This document shows, one piece after another, positions 31,301 to 44,200 of a DNA stretch of 64,000 bases (positions within the stretch are counted from its first letter, which is position 1; each line of letters starts with the position of its first letter). Position numbers and translations under genes: made by a program. Where the stretch lies: positions 3,516,696 to 3,580,695 of the forward strand of contig OZ025874.1 in assembly GCA_964019415.1 (NCBI GenBank), given 5' to 3'. Origin of the DNA: Ianthella basta (lineage: Eukaryota; Porifera; Demospongiae; Verongiida; Ianthellidae). The notes below the pieces were generated by a model that was given only the letters and a program-made list of their open reading frames with translations, made no database searches and was not told where the DNA came from.

Positions 31301-33303
31301 CTTGCAGCCCTTGACAACGTACAGTATTTCATTCCACCATAAGAATGTGACGTCACATCCAGCTGACCTGTGCTCAGCACACAGAGAGACCCGCCCAAAG
31401 GGCCGGTATGTCTTCTAATATGGAATAATACGCCACTTTCGCGTCATCACACAGTGTTATCTGTCTCTAGCTCAACTATGGACTGTACATATACTGTATG
31501 CTTGGCTTCTCAATGAAATGGTCAACTGTGTTGTAAGATGAAGTGCTTTGCATGCATGTATAGGTGTATAGCTGTGCTTCTATATATGTACACTCACGGG
31601 TGCCTGTATTTCATACTTATCTAATTCAGAATATAGGCAACATAAGAAAGTACATGGAGTATGTTAACGGACAGGTGTCGTGGCTGGTATCAGTTGTCTT
31701 CTTCAACTTTGCAAGCTCCACTATCATTGGTGAGAAGTAATTCTAGCAGTTGGCTTTGAAGAAATTAAAGGGTATCAAGGTAGTATACACATGGGATTGA
31801 TGTATACATGTCATTTTCTATTGCAAGGTTTGTGGAGCATAAATAAGCTGGTGGCGTACCACTCTCTGTACCAGTACGACTTTATAATGGCCTGTGCAGC
31901 TCGGGCTGTCAGTACCATCCTCTGGGTGCTGCTGCTTGTTATTCCTCTTGTGCAGGTAAGTTGATGAATTGCAGTGATGTTGTCAATTGTCCACAGATAT
32001 TTCTAGTTTCACTGAAAGTTCACTCAAGTTTATCATGGATACACTAGGCTAGGAAAACAACACATCAGCGATTTATTAGTTGAGGCCAGAAGCACTCTTA
32101 GAGTCGATGCACTCAGGTGGTGTTCAAAAGTACATCTACTTTATATATCACCAGACGTTGAACCAGTGCAAAGCTGTACTACACATTCTCAGGATAGTCG
32201 ACCATTGGGTTAATTGCTGACTGTTGGAGACCAGATGCCTTTTGAGCTAGCATTGCAACATGTTTGCTGGTTAGCAAAGTCTATTTGATCTTAAGGCAAA
32301 TGTGTTCAATTCAGCAAAGACGTCCGTACTCCCTGCACTATAAGCTTAATCTCATGTAGCCAATCCACTTCTTGCTATTTTTAGTACAATGTCATCACCC
32401 ATCAGTGACAACATATTAGAAGTGACGAGAAGTGGGTAAGCTATGTGATACGTAAGTACTACTCTAGGCTTCCTTCTTCGTTCTAGTGTTTCATCTGAAA
32501 GCGTGAATACAGTACGTTTCTCACACTTGTCAATCTTATCTACCAGCTCTACTGACTTCCAATGATGGAACATTTTGGTCCACAAAGCATGCTATATGAA
32601 CGTATGCTCAGACTGAGTGGATAAATTTCTTTTACGTATGTAGACATGGAATCTTGACAAGTTAGTAGTGTTTGTGACATCTTTGTATTCATTTTTGGAA
32701 GAATGAATGGATATGTAAAATAAATGTACAAATTTTGAGTTGCGAATGTCATCACCTTTATTTCAATTTGTGACATATTTTGTTTGTGCACTTCTCCGTA
32801 TAGGCAGCTAGATTAACTACGGCTTGCACCTATTTGAAAAAATCTGCCTGTGATGTTTTGGAGGAGCAGGCTGCAGGCTGGGCCAATGCCAATGACAACA
32901 GACGTTTTCAGCTAGCTGAACTCTACACGCTGTACCTGAACACTGTTTCCAGCTCCTTGCAGGTAGGCACTCTTTGTGTTTAACAATGTGTTAGTATTCA
33001 GAACAGGTCTCTCGTAGCTGATTGTTTTCTCCCCTCCATTCTAATCCAAGACGTCATCAGTCAAACCATAACATCAGCATATTAAAATGATTCCTTGTCA
33101 AAGAAGTGCATGGAAACATTATCATATCTGTAGATCAAATTGTAAGAGTGATGTTGATTATTCATATTTCTTCAATGCAGGCCAAAATCTTTGGAATTCC
33201 AATCCACTCCTGGGCAGTGTACTCTGCTCTGGTGCTGCTTGCATTTGTGCTGCTGATACTGGCCGAGACCAACACCTACATCCTCTTCTCGCCAATAGTG
33301 TAA
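28377..33303 (+). CDS. Candidate gustatory-receptor-like (GRL) multi-pass membrane protein, 453 residues
   Basis: Nine exons: 28377-28508, 28706-28753, 29630-29920, 30093-30154, 30511-30829, 31630-31729, 31828-31955, 32804-32962, 33181-33303 (TAA). All borders are GT/AG and the frame stays open throughout (phases 0,0,0,2,0,1,0,0). A 44-residue acidic/charged N-terminus (with a GSHEH/SSHEH duplication) precedes WERVINPVVLLYAS|LGLLPV, which resembles the 'p.l...r.lGl.P' entry to TM1 of insect gustatory receptors. About seven or eight hydrophobic helices follow, including VFIYVLLLFTCAIQ, LGSFCLAGFILFDLVYLGVV and a last helix SALVLLAFVLLILAETNTYI. Length, the intracellular-style N-terminus, the loop before the last helix and a phase-0 intron just before it fit the GR/OR seven-helix ion-channel superfamily. 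I know of no closer family. The call rests on pattern, not alignment, so it could be an unrelated polytopic protein. Confidence 0.6.
28780..28880. repeat. Foldback element, copy 4 (diverged)
   Basis: The arms ggtgtctgtgggatttaga (28799-28817) and tctaaatcctcacagacacc (28859-28878) are inverted complements. The loop contains gagggcacgaaacgcccgag, a diverged inverse of the loop at 1981-2000. It sits in intron 2 of the GRL-like gene, starting about 25 bp after the splice donor. Confidence 0.65.
31191..31206. repeat. G16 homopolymer
   Basis: Sixteen consecutive G in the intron between exons 5 and 6 of the GRL-like gene. The true length may be uncertain in the assembly. Confidence 0.9.
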
Positions 33304-33562
33304 ACCACACCTCAATCTACATAATGTAGCTCATCATCTCTAGTATCCATATAGTAATTGTCACTGAATGTAGGTAGTTATGTTTCATCCATTCTAATTT
33401 CTGTTCTGAAACTCTTGTGCACTCGATAAACAGCATAACACAAGTACTCAGTATCATCATAGATCATCATATTCATTCATCACAGTATGTATCAAACATT
33501 CAACAATGATTGGGGATCATTACTATTATTATTACGTACATTGTGCAAGTTCTGGGATGGAA

Positions 33563-33739
33563 TTACGACAGGTAGATCCTATGATAGTCATTAAACCCAA
33601 AGGTGGCATTGCACTTTGGACACTTCCTCTGGCGTGTCTCGTAGCGGGTACGAATGCAGTCGTTGCAGAAGACATGGAAGCACTTTGTCAGCACAGTGTC
33701 TTTCTTCCTCGATCCACAGCAGGGGCAGTTCAGCTTGCT
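33563..33739 (-). CDS. BRE1: RING-finger exon of BRE1
   Basis: The terminal exon encodes the whole RING finger. All eight zinc ligands are visible: C-P-C-C, then KC-H-FC-DC and CPKC. It ends IYLS, where human RNF20 ends IYIG. The stop is TAA at 33563-33565. Confidence 0.95.
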   Translation of the reverse strand, partial: SKLNCPCCGSRKKDTVLTKCFHVFCNDCIRTRYETRQRKCPKCNATFGFNDYHRIYLS

Positions 33740-35243
33740 CTGGTGTGAGAAGAGAGGATGCAGCAATGTCAGTACATGCAAGGCTATTACATTAGCAATA
33801 GGCACACGCCCACTGCTCAAAAAATACCATCACCACCAGATACCACTCTAGTAATCTGGCAGAGTAAAATCAGTTCCATGTGCACTTGAGCCATTTGTGA
33901 CAAGTGTCCTGTCTCTCAAATGTCCATAACTCTAACTTGTCTCATGGCTGGCAATTGGTTTGCTAGCAGGCAGGGTGACTGTGAGACAAGTTGTAGCTAT
34001 ACTTAACAAGGCCAACATCAACCTTGTGTCAGCACTGCTCTAAATATGTCAATTAGTTTGTCATCTCTAACATGTCCCATTCACATTTTCACCTCCCACC
34101 TAACATGGCATGTGTCTCCCTTCAGTGGCAACCCCTTATGTACGTATGTGCCAGTTAAGGGTGAATCATGCCATCAGTGCCACTATGAGAGGCCAAGTGG
34201 AGAGCAGGTACTTGAGAGCATGCAGGTCACAAGCATTCCTCTCACCTACTACAATAACTCATGCATCCCCTCTCATGCATCCCCTCACTCCACTCCACCC
34301 TTACCCCATCCCCTCACTCCACTCTGCCCTTACCCCATACTCCTATCATCCTTACCTTGTACATCCTGATCTCCTCCAGTAGCACCTCGTCCCCCATTGT
34401 GCTCTGTTCACGGTTCTTGTACTTGTCCACCTTCTTCCTCAGAACTCCCACCTCTTCCTGAGCCCGACGCAGAAGAAGACTTTCCTTCTCACATTCATCC
34501 ATCTTCTCAGCAACTCTTGAGCGTGCCTCCTGAAGGTGACCCTCCATCTCTTCTAAATTCAACTGCACGTCACGTAGTGACTGTGCGCTTTCAAAGGCCT
34601 AGGAATTCAGAAAGTTTACATCAATGTAGATATGTAAGCATAGAAAACTACACATGTACTCACCCACACTCAAATCCAACTTCCCAGCCAATTAACCACC
34701 ACTCTGCCAACCCACCAAACAACACCCACTCATGCCCACTCTAACTAGTGCCCACTATCCACCCACCCTCTTTTTGTGCATCTCCACCGACTGCTTCTCC
34801 AGCCCCAGCTCTCTCTCCAGCGCACCCAAGGCAGCCTCGTGTGCCCTCTCCTTCTCCTCCCACTTGACTAGTGCATCTTTAGACAGGTCTCTCTCCTTGA
34901 TCACCGAGAACATCTGGGAGGAGAGTGTGTCCCGCTCCTCACACACAAGGCGATGGAGATTGATTGCCTTTACACGTTCTGACATTAGCTTGAAGTTGGC
35001 ATCATCTTTCTCTGAAGTGATAAGGCAGTAGAGGAGAAAGCTGAAAAAATCTGTACAAATGCATCCTAATGTACTATGCACACACGCATGCACATGGATC
35101 ATGAATCCTACAACTACAAATCATCTCGCTAAGCTCTCAAGTCACTCTGTGTACAAGCGCATGCACATACCCCCCATACACACACAAAACTGACAGACAG
35201 ACAGACACACGCACACACGCACACACGCACGCACGCATGCTCG

Positions 35244-35275
<32 letters not shown>

Positions 35276-38200
35276 CAGCCCCCCCTCCCATACACACTAA
35301 GCTCCCTCCATACGTACCTTGCAGTTGGTCCAGCAGTCTGACGTTCTGCTCCTGCATGTCTTCCCAGGCCTGGCCCATCACTTCCATCTCCTTCATCAAT
35401 GCCTCCTCCTGGTGCCGCTTGGAGCTGAGGTCCTTCTGAAGCTGCTTGGTCTCCTCCAGCAGTGAACGCTGTCGCTGAGCTGCCTCCTCACGGATCTGCT
35501 GCTTGCGCCTCTCATAGTCACGCCTCATCTGACTCAATCGCTCCTGGAATGGGATGGGGAGGTGGGAGGGTAGAGTGAGGAAGGAGGGGTGACAACACAT
35601 AGATTGATATGGAGAGCTTCCTTTCTTCATGTGTGCGTGGCATGCATGCATGCATTTGCCCATGTGCACATGTGTGCCTGTGTGTGTGTCAACTGGCCAT
35701 CTCTTCATACACAAAAACATTAGCAGAGTGTGCAATCAATGATAATGCTTTTTGCCACTGTAAAGTGTTACCTGCAGAGACTCTACTTCAATCTTCAGTG
35801 CTCTCTCAGATTCAATAATCTCCTTCCTTTTCCGTGAGTCTTCGTCTGACTCCTCCCCCTCTTCAGAATCACCACCCTTCTTCTTCAGCTCCGACTAGAA
35901 GTGGGGCAAAGGGTGTACAAAGAGTTAAAGAAGAAAAGATTTAAAGTGAAATCTTACACTAATGCATGACAACTGCAATGCAAATACTTTGTTAAATACC
36001 CTAGCTAAACCCTTTCATTAAGTTATGCATTGTGTATGCACCCACCTTGCTCTGCAGTTTCCTGTTTTCCTCTTGTAGCCGAAGCAGCCTCTCCTTGAGG
36101 TCGGCAAGCTCTGCTGCATCTCTCGTCTGCTGTGTCACTTCTCTCTCCCTCTCACTGTTTCTCTCCTCTCTCATCTGGTAAGAGAGGGAGTCACAGTGTG
36201 AGGTGGAGCGGCAAGCAATACGAAGTCAATATAACAACATACGTACATACAGTAATGTGTATGCAACCTTTCAGTCCCAACATACTATACAGTACATGTG
36301 CACACACACATCACATCCTTGTTTGTGTATGCCTAAGTGTGTACACATGGATTTGTGGATGTCTGGTGAATTAGTACTAGCACTCACAAACACACAAGCA
36401 CATACTTACACATGCACACACAATCAATGTGTGCCAATGAGTTGTGGCTAAGCACAACATACGTACATGCTAGTCAGCTGCATGTGTTAGTGCATGCTAA
36501 GCGAAGAGTAGAGAGAAGGGAACTCATACAGTACGTACCTTAGACAGCTTCTGCTCAGCCTGCTCTGCTTTCTCCTTGGAACGTGCCATGTCATTCTTTT
36601 GCTGCTGGATGGTCTTGGTCAAACTTGCCATGGTCTTGCGCAACTCTCTACATGATGAGTGCAGACATACAATTGCACACACTTGAATACTGTCAATATT
36701 AAGCGGCATACCAATGCAGTCTATGCAAGCAGTAAACACATCGTCCACTGGGCAGCTCATGGTACGTACACATACAGTACGTACCCCGACTCTATACCAG
36801 AATGGCCTACATGATATATACGCGATTTCATTGGACATAATAATACTTCATGTATAAAGTGATTGTAGATCCACTTTAGATCCAGGACACTAGCTGAATT
36901 TGCACAAATGAACACATTATTGCACATCTCATGTGGGACTACCTACAGGAACTTACTAACACTCAACTGTAACAAAAGTTTAGACCCTATGGTAACAAGC
37001 AAGGAGTTCTTCCTCTGAACTCACTTGTTCTGAGGTGCAGCCTGTTCATTGGCTGCCACATACTTCTCATGTTCGACCTTCAACACCTCCAGCTCCTTCT
37101 TGACACCTGAGTATGAGGCCTCCACCCGATAGAGCTCCTCACGGGCCTCTTGTTGTGCCTTTCGAGCCTCAGCCTTCACCTCTTCAAACTGCTCAAAGAA
37201 AGAAGAAGAAACTGTTAGGTTAAAAGTGCTGCTGAAAATTACGTACTTATATAGAGAGAAGAAAGAGGAGAATAGGGCAGCTGCTTAGAACCACACAAGA
37301 GAGGGAGAGAAGTGGTTACATGACATCTAATACATGCGAATAATCAGAAAAATTCCCGGGATCACACAAAAAGCCCATAAAATACATTACAAAATTCTGC
37401 ATAAGAGCCCAGTCAGATTATGTGCACATACGTAGGTGATTAAGAGCTCATGGCTACTATTCTCAAGAGCCCGTCACAAGGGTACGCACCTGTGTGTGAT
37501 GCTGCGACATCACTACCACAAGCAGCTGTTTGGCCTCTTCCAAATGTGTCCTCAGCTGCAAATTCTCAGCGTATGCCACAGAGAAATTAGACTGAAGGGA
37601 CTTGTACACTGCCGTCTCCTTGATGACAGCCTCGGGAATTGACTTGGACTCCAATTCAAACATTTCCAGCTTTTGAGAGAGTTCAGCAAGAGATTTCAGC
37701 AGTTCTTCAATCTGTGACAGCCGCGTCTCAGCCAAGTCCTTAACTTCAGCAAGTTCATCCTGATACTCTTCATCCTGAAGGTACAGAGAGGAGACACATA
37801 CATAACCATATGGGCACACATACAGTATACACAACAGTGCACCTCACTAAGTATATTATATCCTACACTGAACAGAAGAAAAACAGAACCAGAAGACATA
37901 TAGCTTCTCCACTAAACCTCCATTCTTAACTGTCATGTCTATTGCATTGTTCCACTGCCAACAAAAAGTGCAACAGAATTGAATTCCTGCCCACCAGTCC
38001 AACCATTTAAGCCACAATGTACAATGTATGATTTGACAAGACAGGGTTGGCTTGGTTGTTGGTTGAGGCATAAAGGGCCAGGAAAGAAGCAGGCACAGTG
38101 CAGCGAGGAGGAGGACAGGCTCACAGAGCAACTAAGGCCAGGCAGGCAAGGCACATGAAATGGCTTGGCAGGAGGCAGGCAGAGCAACTAGGGCATTAGA

Positions 38201-41200
38201 AGGCATGCTATCAGGGTTAGGGTACATGTGCACCTTGTGTGGGCAGGGACACAAAAGGCTGGACTGCCCAAAGTGATCCCCCAAGCCAGCCTCAGCATAC
38301 CCAGAGACAAAGCTCCCAGCCTGGCACCAGGATACGCCTCGACCAGGGCCATAAAATCTCTCAAGCAGTAAGAATGGGCAAGCATAGCCTCATATTCATA
38401 GTTGGGTTGGCAACGCAGACTGACTAGCTAGGTACAATCGAAGGGCTCAGTGGAAAAAGGGGATAAACGACATTTTCAGCAAAATTGAGTTTGAAGCTGC
38501 GCTGCATAGGTGCACCTTCCGTGCGTTTCCACAAGCAATTTCAAACGATTCGGGTAACTTGTTCGTGAATGTCAGCCATTTTCCGCTCGCTAGGTCACGT
38601 GATTTAGTCATACATCGTCATCCTTATGTATCCAAATTGGCACGAGAAAATGGATGCCTCTGTCTCGAGTACTCCTGGCCTGCCTGAGTCTCGACGTGGA
38701 AGAAAGCGTTTGCGGAATGAAGAAAATTGGAAAAAAAAAGAAAAGAAAGCTACTGAAGGACAAGGGAAAAGCTACACGACCTCTAAAGGCGTTAGAAAAG
38801 CAGTGAAACAAATGGTGAGCATTTCCTGTCGGTGCACTAACAAGTGTCGGGAGAACGTTGGTGATGAGGAGCGAGAGAGGATATTTACCGGTTTTTATGA
38901 ACTGGGAAGCCCATGACCAACAGAATAAGTATCTATTTGGCCTTATTCACAAAGTGGATGTAAAGAGGAGGCGTGGAGCTGGTGGCCATGCTGGTAGAAG
39001 GCACACCTTCACGTATCATGTTCGTTTGTGCGACGGTAAAGCTGTTCAAGTATGCAAGAACACCTTTTGTGTTCTGCATGGGATTGCAAAGCGGAGAGTA
39101 GAAGGAGTAGCAGCACAGCTAGTGAATGGTGTTGTCATTGCCTCAGATGAGAGAGGCAAACATAAAAGTCGGCCTCACTCTGTCCCTGATGAAGTGAAAG
39201 AGAAAATTAGAGAACACATCAAGCTGTTTCCTCGTAGGAAAAGCCATTATTCACGCTCTAGCAATAGGAAAAGGGAGTACTTAGATGAAGGCCTCAGCAT
39301 TTCCCGCATGTATCGATTGTACTTGGAGAAACATGAACCCGGGGCAGGAGCTACTCCACAAGCCAAAGAGTGGCTGTATTGAAAAATTTTCAATGAAGAG
39401 TTTAACCTCAGCTTTGGGTACCCAAGAAGCGACACCGGTGAGACGTGTGATTTGCTACATGTCACAATTCAAGCCAGCACATCGGAGGCAGAGCGAGAAG
39501 GGATGCAAAAAGAGCTTGCAGATCACCAGGAGAAAGCAAGCCAAGGTTACCGTTTATTACGGGATGATACAAAAGCCTCGAAGACCACTGTAAACCATAC
39601 CCTGCTAACATTTGACCTGATGCAGAACTTACCAGTGCCGACCCTCAGTCATGGTGCAATGTTCTATTCCCGGCAGCCATGGGTGTACAACTTTAGAATC
39701 CACAACACAACCACGGGCACCGCCAGTATGTACATGTGGAATGAAGCCATTGCAGAAGAGGTGCTGATGAAATCTGTTCCTGTCTCAAGCAATATTTGGA
39801 GACATTATCCCCACAAATGAAGAGGCTCAGTTACTATTCTGATAGCTGTTTTGGACAAAATAAAAATATTCAAATGGTTTGCTTCTGGAATGAGCAGGTT
39901 TCTACCCAATATGAGCAAGTTGATCATAAATTCCTTGTCAGAGGCCACACATATCTGCCCAATGATAGAGATTTTGCACATATTGAGAAGGGCAAAGATG
40001 GTGTTCGCGTCTGTGTTCCAGCAGAGTGGGAAGGAGTAGTGCAGGAGGCATGTCCTAGAAAGCCATTTAATGTCGTTGCAATGAAATCCTCCAAATTTGT
40101 TGATTTTACAGAACAAACAAAGCAGTACACACAGAGGAAGAAAGACACTGAAGGTAAACTTGTGCTCATCAGTAAGGCTGTGTGGATGAACTTTGGACAA
40201 GGCAAGGATATTACCGGAGAAGTAGTAAAGCATCCAGATGAGGTATGGCTGAGGTACTCCTACAATGAAGATGAGCCGTGGTCAAAAGTCTCCCTGCATA
40301 AAGGACGGAAGAAGTTGCCTCCTTCGCATGTCTTTTCTCTGCCTGAGAAATATCCAAATGGGCACCAAATCAAAGCAAGAAAGCTGGATGATCTGAGGCA
40401 AATGATACCTTTCCTTCTTCCTGAATACAGACAATACTACGCGGATCTGTGTGACAATGCACCTGCATCCCCATCCATGGACTCTGATGATGAGTAGAAG
40501 TCACCGATTATTTACTATTTTATCATTCTGACAGTGTATAACTGTTTTTTCATAAGCTTTCTTCAGCTTTTAGTTTGTTTTGTGTTGTAACTTTGCTAAT
40601 CCTGATTGTTCTAAAGTTAATAGTAATCTACCCCAATTGCAGTCAATGGGTTTTGCAACCTCAGCCAGTTCAGCAAAGGTGCATGATCATCTGTGGGCAT
40701 TTTCGTCACTTTCCTATGTAAGGAAATTGTACTACACGATCATGAACTTAAAAGTTGATTTACTCAAAATGACTAAAATGGCTGTTATCCCCTTTTTCCA
40801 CTGAGCCCTTCATTCTTACTAGGTGTAACTTGCTTTGTTTGTGTTACCTTACCACATGACCCCCATTTTTGACTCACAGACCACTTGTATATTGTACGTA
40901 TATGCCTGCTTCTTCACTTACTTAAATGGTACCTATTTGCGTCCATGTCCCTGCTCTTGTCACGCATAGCATGTCGCACAGATCCAGCATGGCATGGTCA
41001 GTAGACAGAAGGAACAAGGTGATCCAACGTAGCCACAGTAGCAGTATCCCACTCCCATGTGAGCGTCCTGGCCCCTCAGCACCCTGAACAGATCCCCGAG
41101 CTGATGACTTACCAATCTGCCATCGTTCGTGCCAACCAGCATTACGTCGGCCTGGCTTGGGTCCAGTACGACTCTGCATTCTGGCGGCAGCAACCCAGTG

Positions 41201-44200
41201 CGAACTGTGCTTTGCAACCACCCACTCATCTAAGGAGGGTGCCCAGCAGGGGGACCCAGACCCAGGGGTCGGGAAGAGGCTCTGAGCCATTGAGAAGGCA
41301 GTCATCTCCATGAACCCCAAGGCCGACCCACCAGCGAAGTTGGGGAACCTCCAAATGATGTCCGGGGAGGTATGCCGGTTGTGGAACAGCAACCGATGCA
41401 CTTTCCGTCGGTGCCGGCACACCCATGTCTGCAGCGGATGTGGTGGCTCCCACCCCTTCTCCTCGTGCCCCCAACAGCCCAGTAGCAACCCTCTACCCCG
41501 GCGAGCAAGCACGCCCAGGGGGGGGGGGGGGGGGGGGGGGGTGTGGCCCGGCCCTACTGACCCGGGAGGAGACTGGGCCCTGGCAACTGGGAACAGGCCT
41601 GCAGGGGCTGACTGTTGTGTTGTGTTGGGGAGGAGTAGTCGGACATGTAGGCAGACAGGTGATACGGTATATGCTTGCCTTTGTTGATTAATAACTTGTC
41701 ATGTGTTATCGCGATCCGTCGCGGGCCAGCATCTGATGGGCTGATCATGTTGGGGGGGCTTCACCATGGTTCATCCAGTTTCCCTGTAGGAACATACCTG
41801 TACATGGAGGATTTCCAGCACCTCAATGCATGCCGCCCTATGGTAGCCACTTGCCTTCCACCTCGGCTATAAGAAGTGCACTGCCCGCTACCCTGGCAGT
41901 GCACTGTATATTGACACTGCCCTCCCCTTTGGGCTGAGGTCTGCCCCCATAATTTTCACGGCCATTGCCAATGCTGTGGAGTGGATTACCAGGCAGGAGG
42001 GTGTCTTGTGTCCACATTGTTATCCACTATTTGGATGACTTCTAACTGGTGGGGGGTCCAGCTTCATCAGAGTGTTCCAGGGCCCTCATGACCCTGCTCT
42101 GTGTCTTCGACCGGCTGAGTCTCCCGGTGGATTCAGAAAAATTGGAAGCCCCTTGGTGCCACATTACCTTTCTGAGAAGGAAAAAGTGATTGTCATTCAG
42201 AAATCAGAGAAGCCCAGATGCTTCCACTCAGTGAAGAAGGAGAGTCTGCCTGTTGAGCACTACACTCAGAAGTCTGGAGATACTCTGGACACTGTACATG
42301 TACTTCAAAAAGCCAATTGACGCTTACTGCACAATTGAAGTCTCATTCTGCTATTGTGTACATGAACAAGCTAAAAGCCATCCCAAAGATTTGCAAGGAG
42401 GTACAGCAGCATCAAGACTGTTTTCTTCTGTCAAATATGAATGATGAATCATGGCAAGACACCTTCTTGGATGAAGTAGGATGAACAAGGAGGAAGGAGG
42501 AGAAAGAAGCATTGTTGATGAAGAGGCTGGAGAACCTCTGTACTCCACTGCCGCACTATAAATCAGCATAGCAAATGGAGGAAGTTAGAGAGTTTTTTGA
42601 AGCTCTAACCAGACAACTGGGCAGAGGTGCTGAGGAGAGGCAGCTGACACCAAACCCTTCAAACAGAAGAGCTGAGAGCTCGAGTGAGAGCTCAAGTGGG
42701 AAAGGCAAGAAGAGGAAGCCAAAGTGCTTGCCATTAAGTTTCTCAAGAATTCAAAACCATTGGGACAAAAGGAGCAGCAGTGGGACAGGGACATCATTTG
42801 TCTCCCGAAGGATTATTCCAGTGGAAAGAGTGAAATTCCAATCCCAAGAGGTATGTAAGGAACAACCTGTGTAATTAGCTGTGATGGTATGTAGCTATTA
42901 GCTATCAATCAAGCGTAAATGTAAATGTATAGGTAACAGCAGAGTTGGCCTTGCCAGAAGAGGTCTGATTGGCAAGATCCACTTAACATCAATGATGGAT
43001 GAAAGGGAAACCAGGACTGAAATAAGATCAGTTTTTGGCAAAGCCATGAAGGAGGATTCCCACTTCAGCTTCTCGATTCTGCACCCGATTGGTGGAGGTA
43101 GCAAGTGCCTCACCATTCCAAGGATGTCTACATCATTTGCTTGGAGTGCAAAGGAAGTGTGCAAAGCAGCCGGCAGGGGGGCCATTTATATACTGGCTGA
43201 AGACGACTTGGCTCATCATGAAGTTGTACAACTCAGCGATCTTTCGGACCACGAGAGTAACTCGTAAGTGCACATTTAGAGATAAGATATTATAGTCAAA
43301 GCTCAAGCCCTTTCTTTTCACTGGTGCATAATAATTAATAAGGAAATGGATGATCCTTGGGAAAGAGAAAGAATCCATGGAATGGAAGGAGACGGGGAAC
43401 CATGGCAGTCAGAGGGAACTGTGTCCACCTTGCAAAACCATGCCAGCCCAGGCCAGTCGGTTAGCAGAGCAGAGAGATTTCCCCTCCCTGTCGCATCTAA
43501 CCAGTACAGGTAGGTTATCAAAATATTAACATGCATTTTTTTGAATGATCCAATAATGTAATATCATTCATATCTTTATGCAGTGAATACTGTAACCTGA
43601 TCACTGAAGACCTATCAGATATGTCTGATCTCTCTGATGACCAGGAGAACTTGCAGCAGGCTACTGTAAAGAGTCTTAATGGCGCCGGCATCAAGTAAGT
43701 TAGCTGTTACAGTAAGCAAACTGCCAGCCCTTGCTTGAATGCAATTACAGCTGCAATGAATACAATTCTAAGTACAGGGCGTACCTTTGCATGCACTGCA
43801 AAAACATAGCTACTTGTATTATTTGGGACCAAATACCTCTGTATAAACTGGATGCACTTGTATTAATGGGACTAAGTATCTTTGTACTGCATATACTTGC
43901 ATTAACTGCAGCAAATCAGATGAGCCTGGTGCTTCTTCTAGTGCTTCATCCTGCAGTATTGGCGAAGTTATCAAAGCTAATGCTGTGAAGGAGATCACAG
44001 ATGTATCACAACCACAACGGATCAATGTCCGAAGATTGGACATGCTTAATGATGCCATCAGAGCCATTGGCAAGCCAACCTTTCACCTCAGGAGACATCT
44101 GAAGGTCAGATTCATAGGAGAGCCAGCAGTGGATGAAGGTGGCCCGAAAAGGGAATTTTTCAGTCTGCTCTATAATGCCATGGGGCTGTCATCCATGTTC

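Noticed and set aside
40922..41512. 196-codon minus-strand frame opposite the DIRS fragment
   Set aside because: It is the shadow of the gag-like plus-strand reading, which contains recognisable gag and zinc-knuckle motifs.
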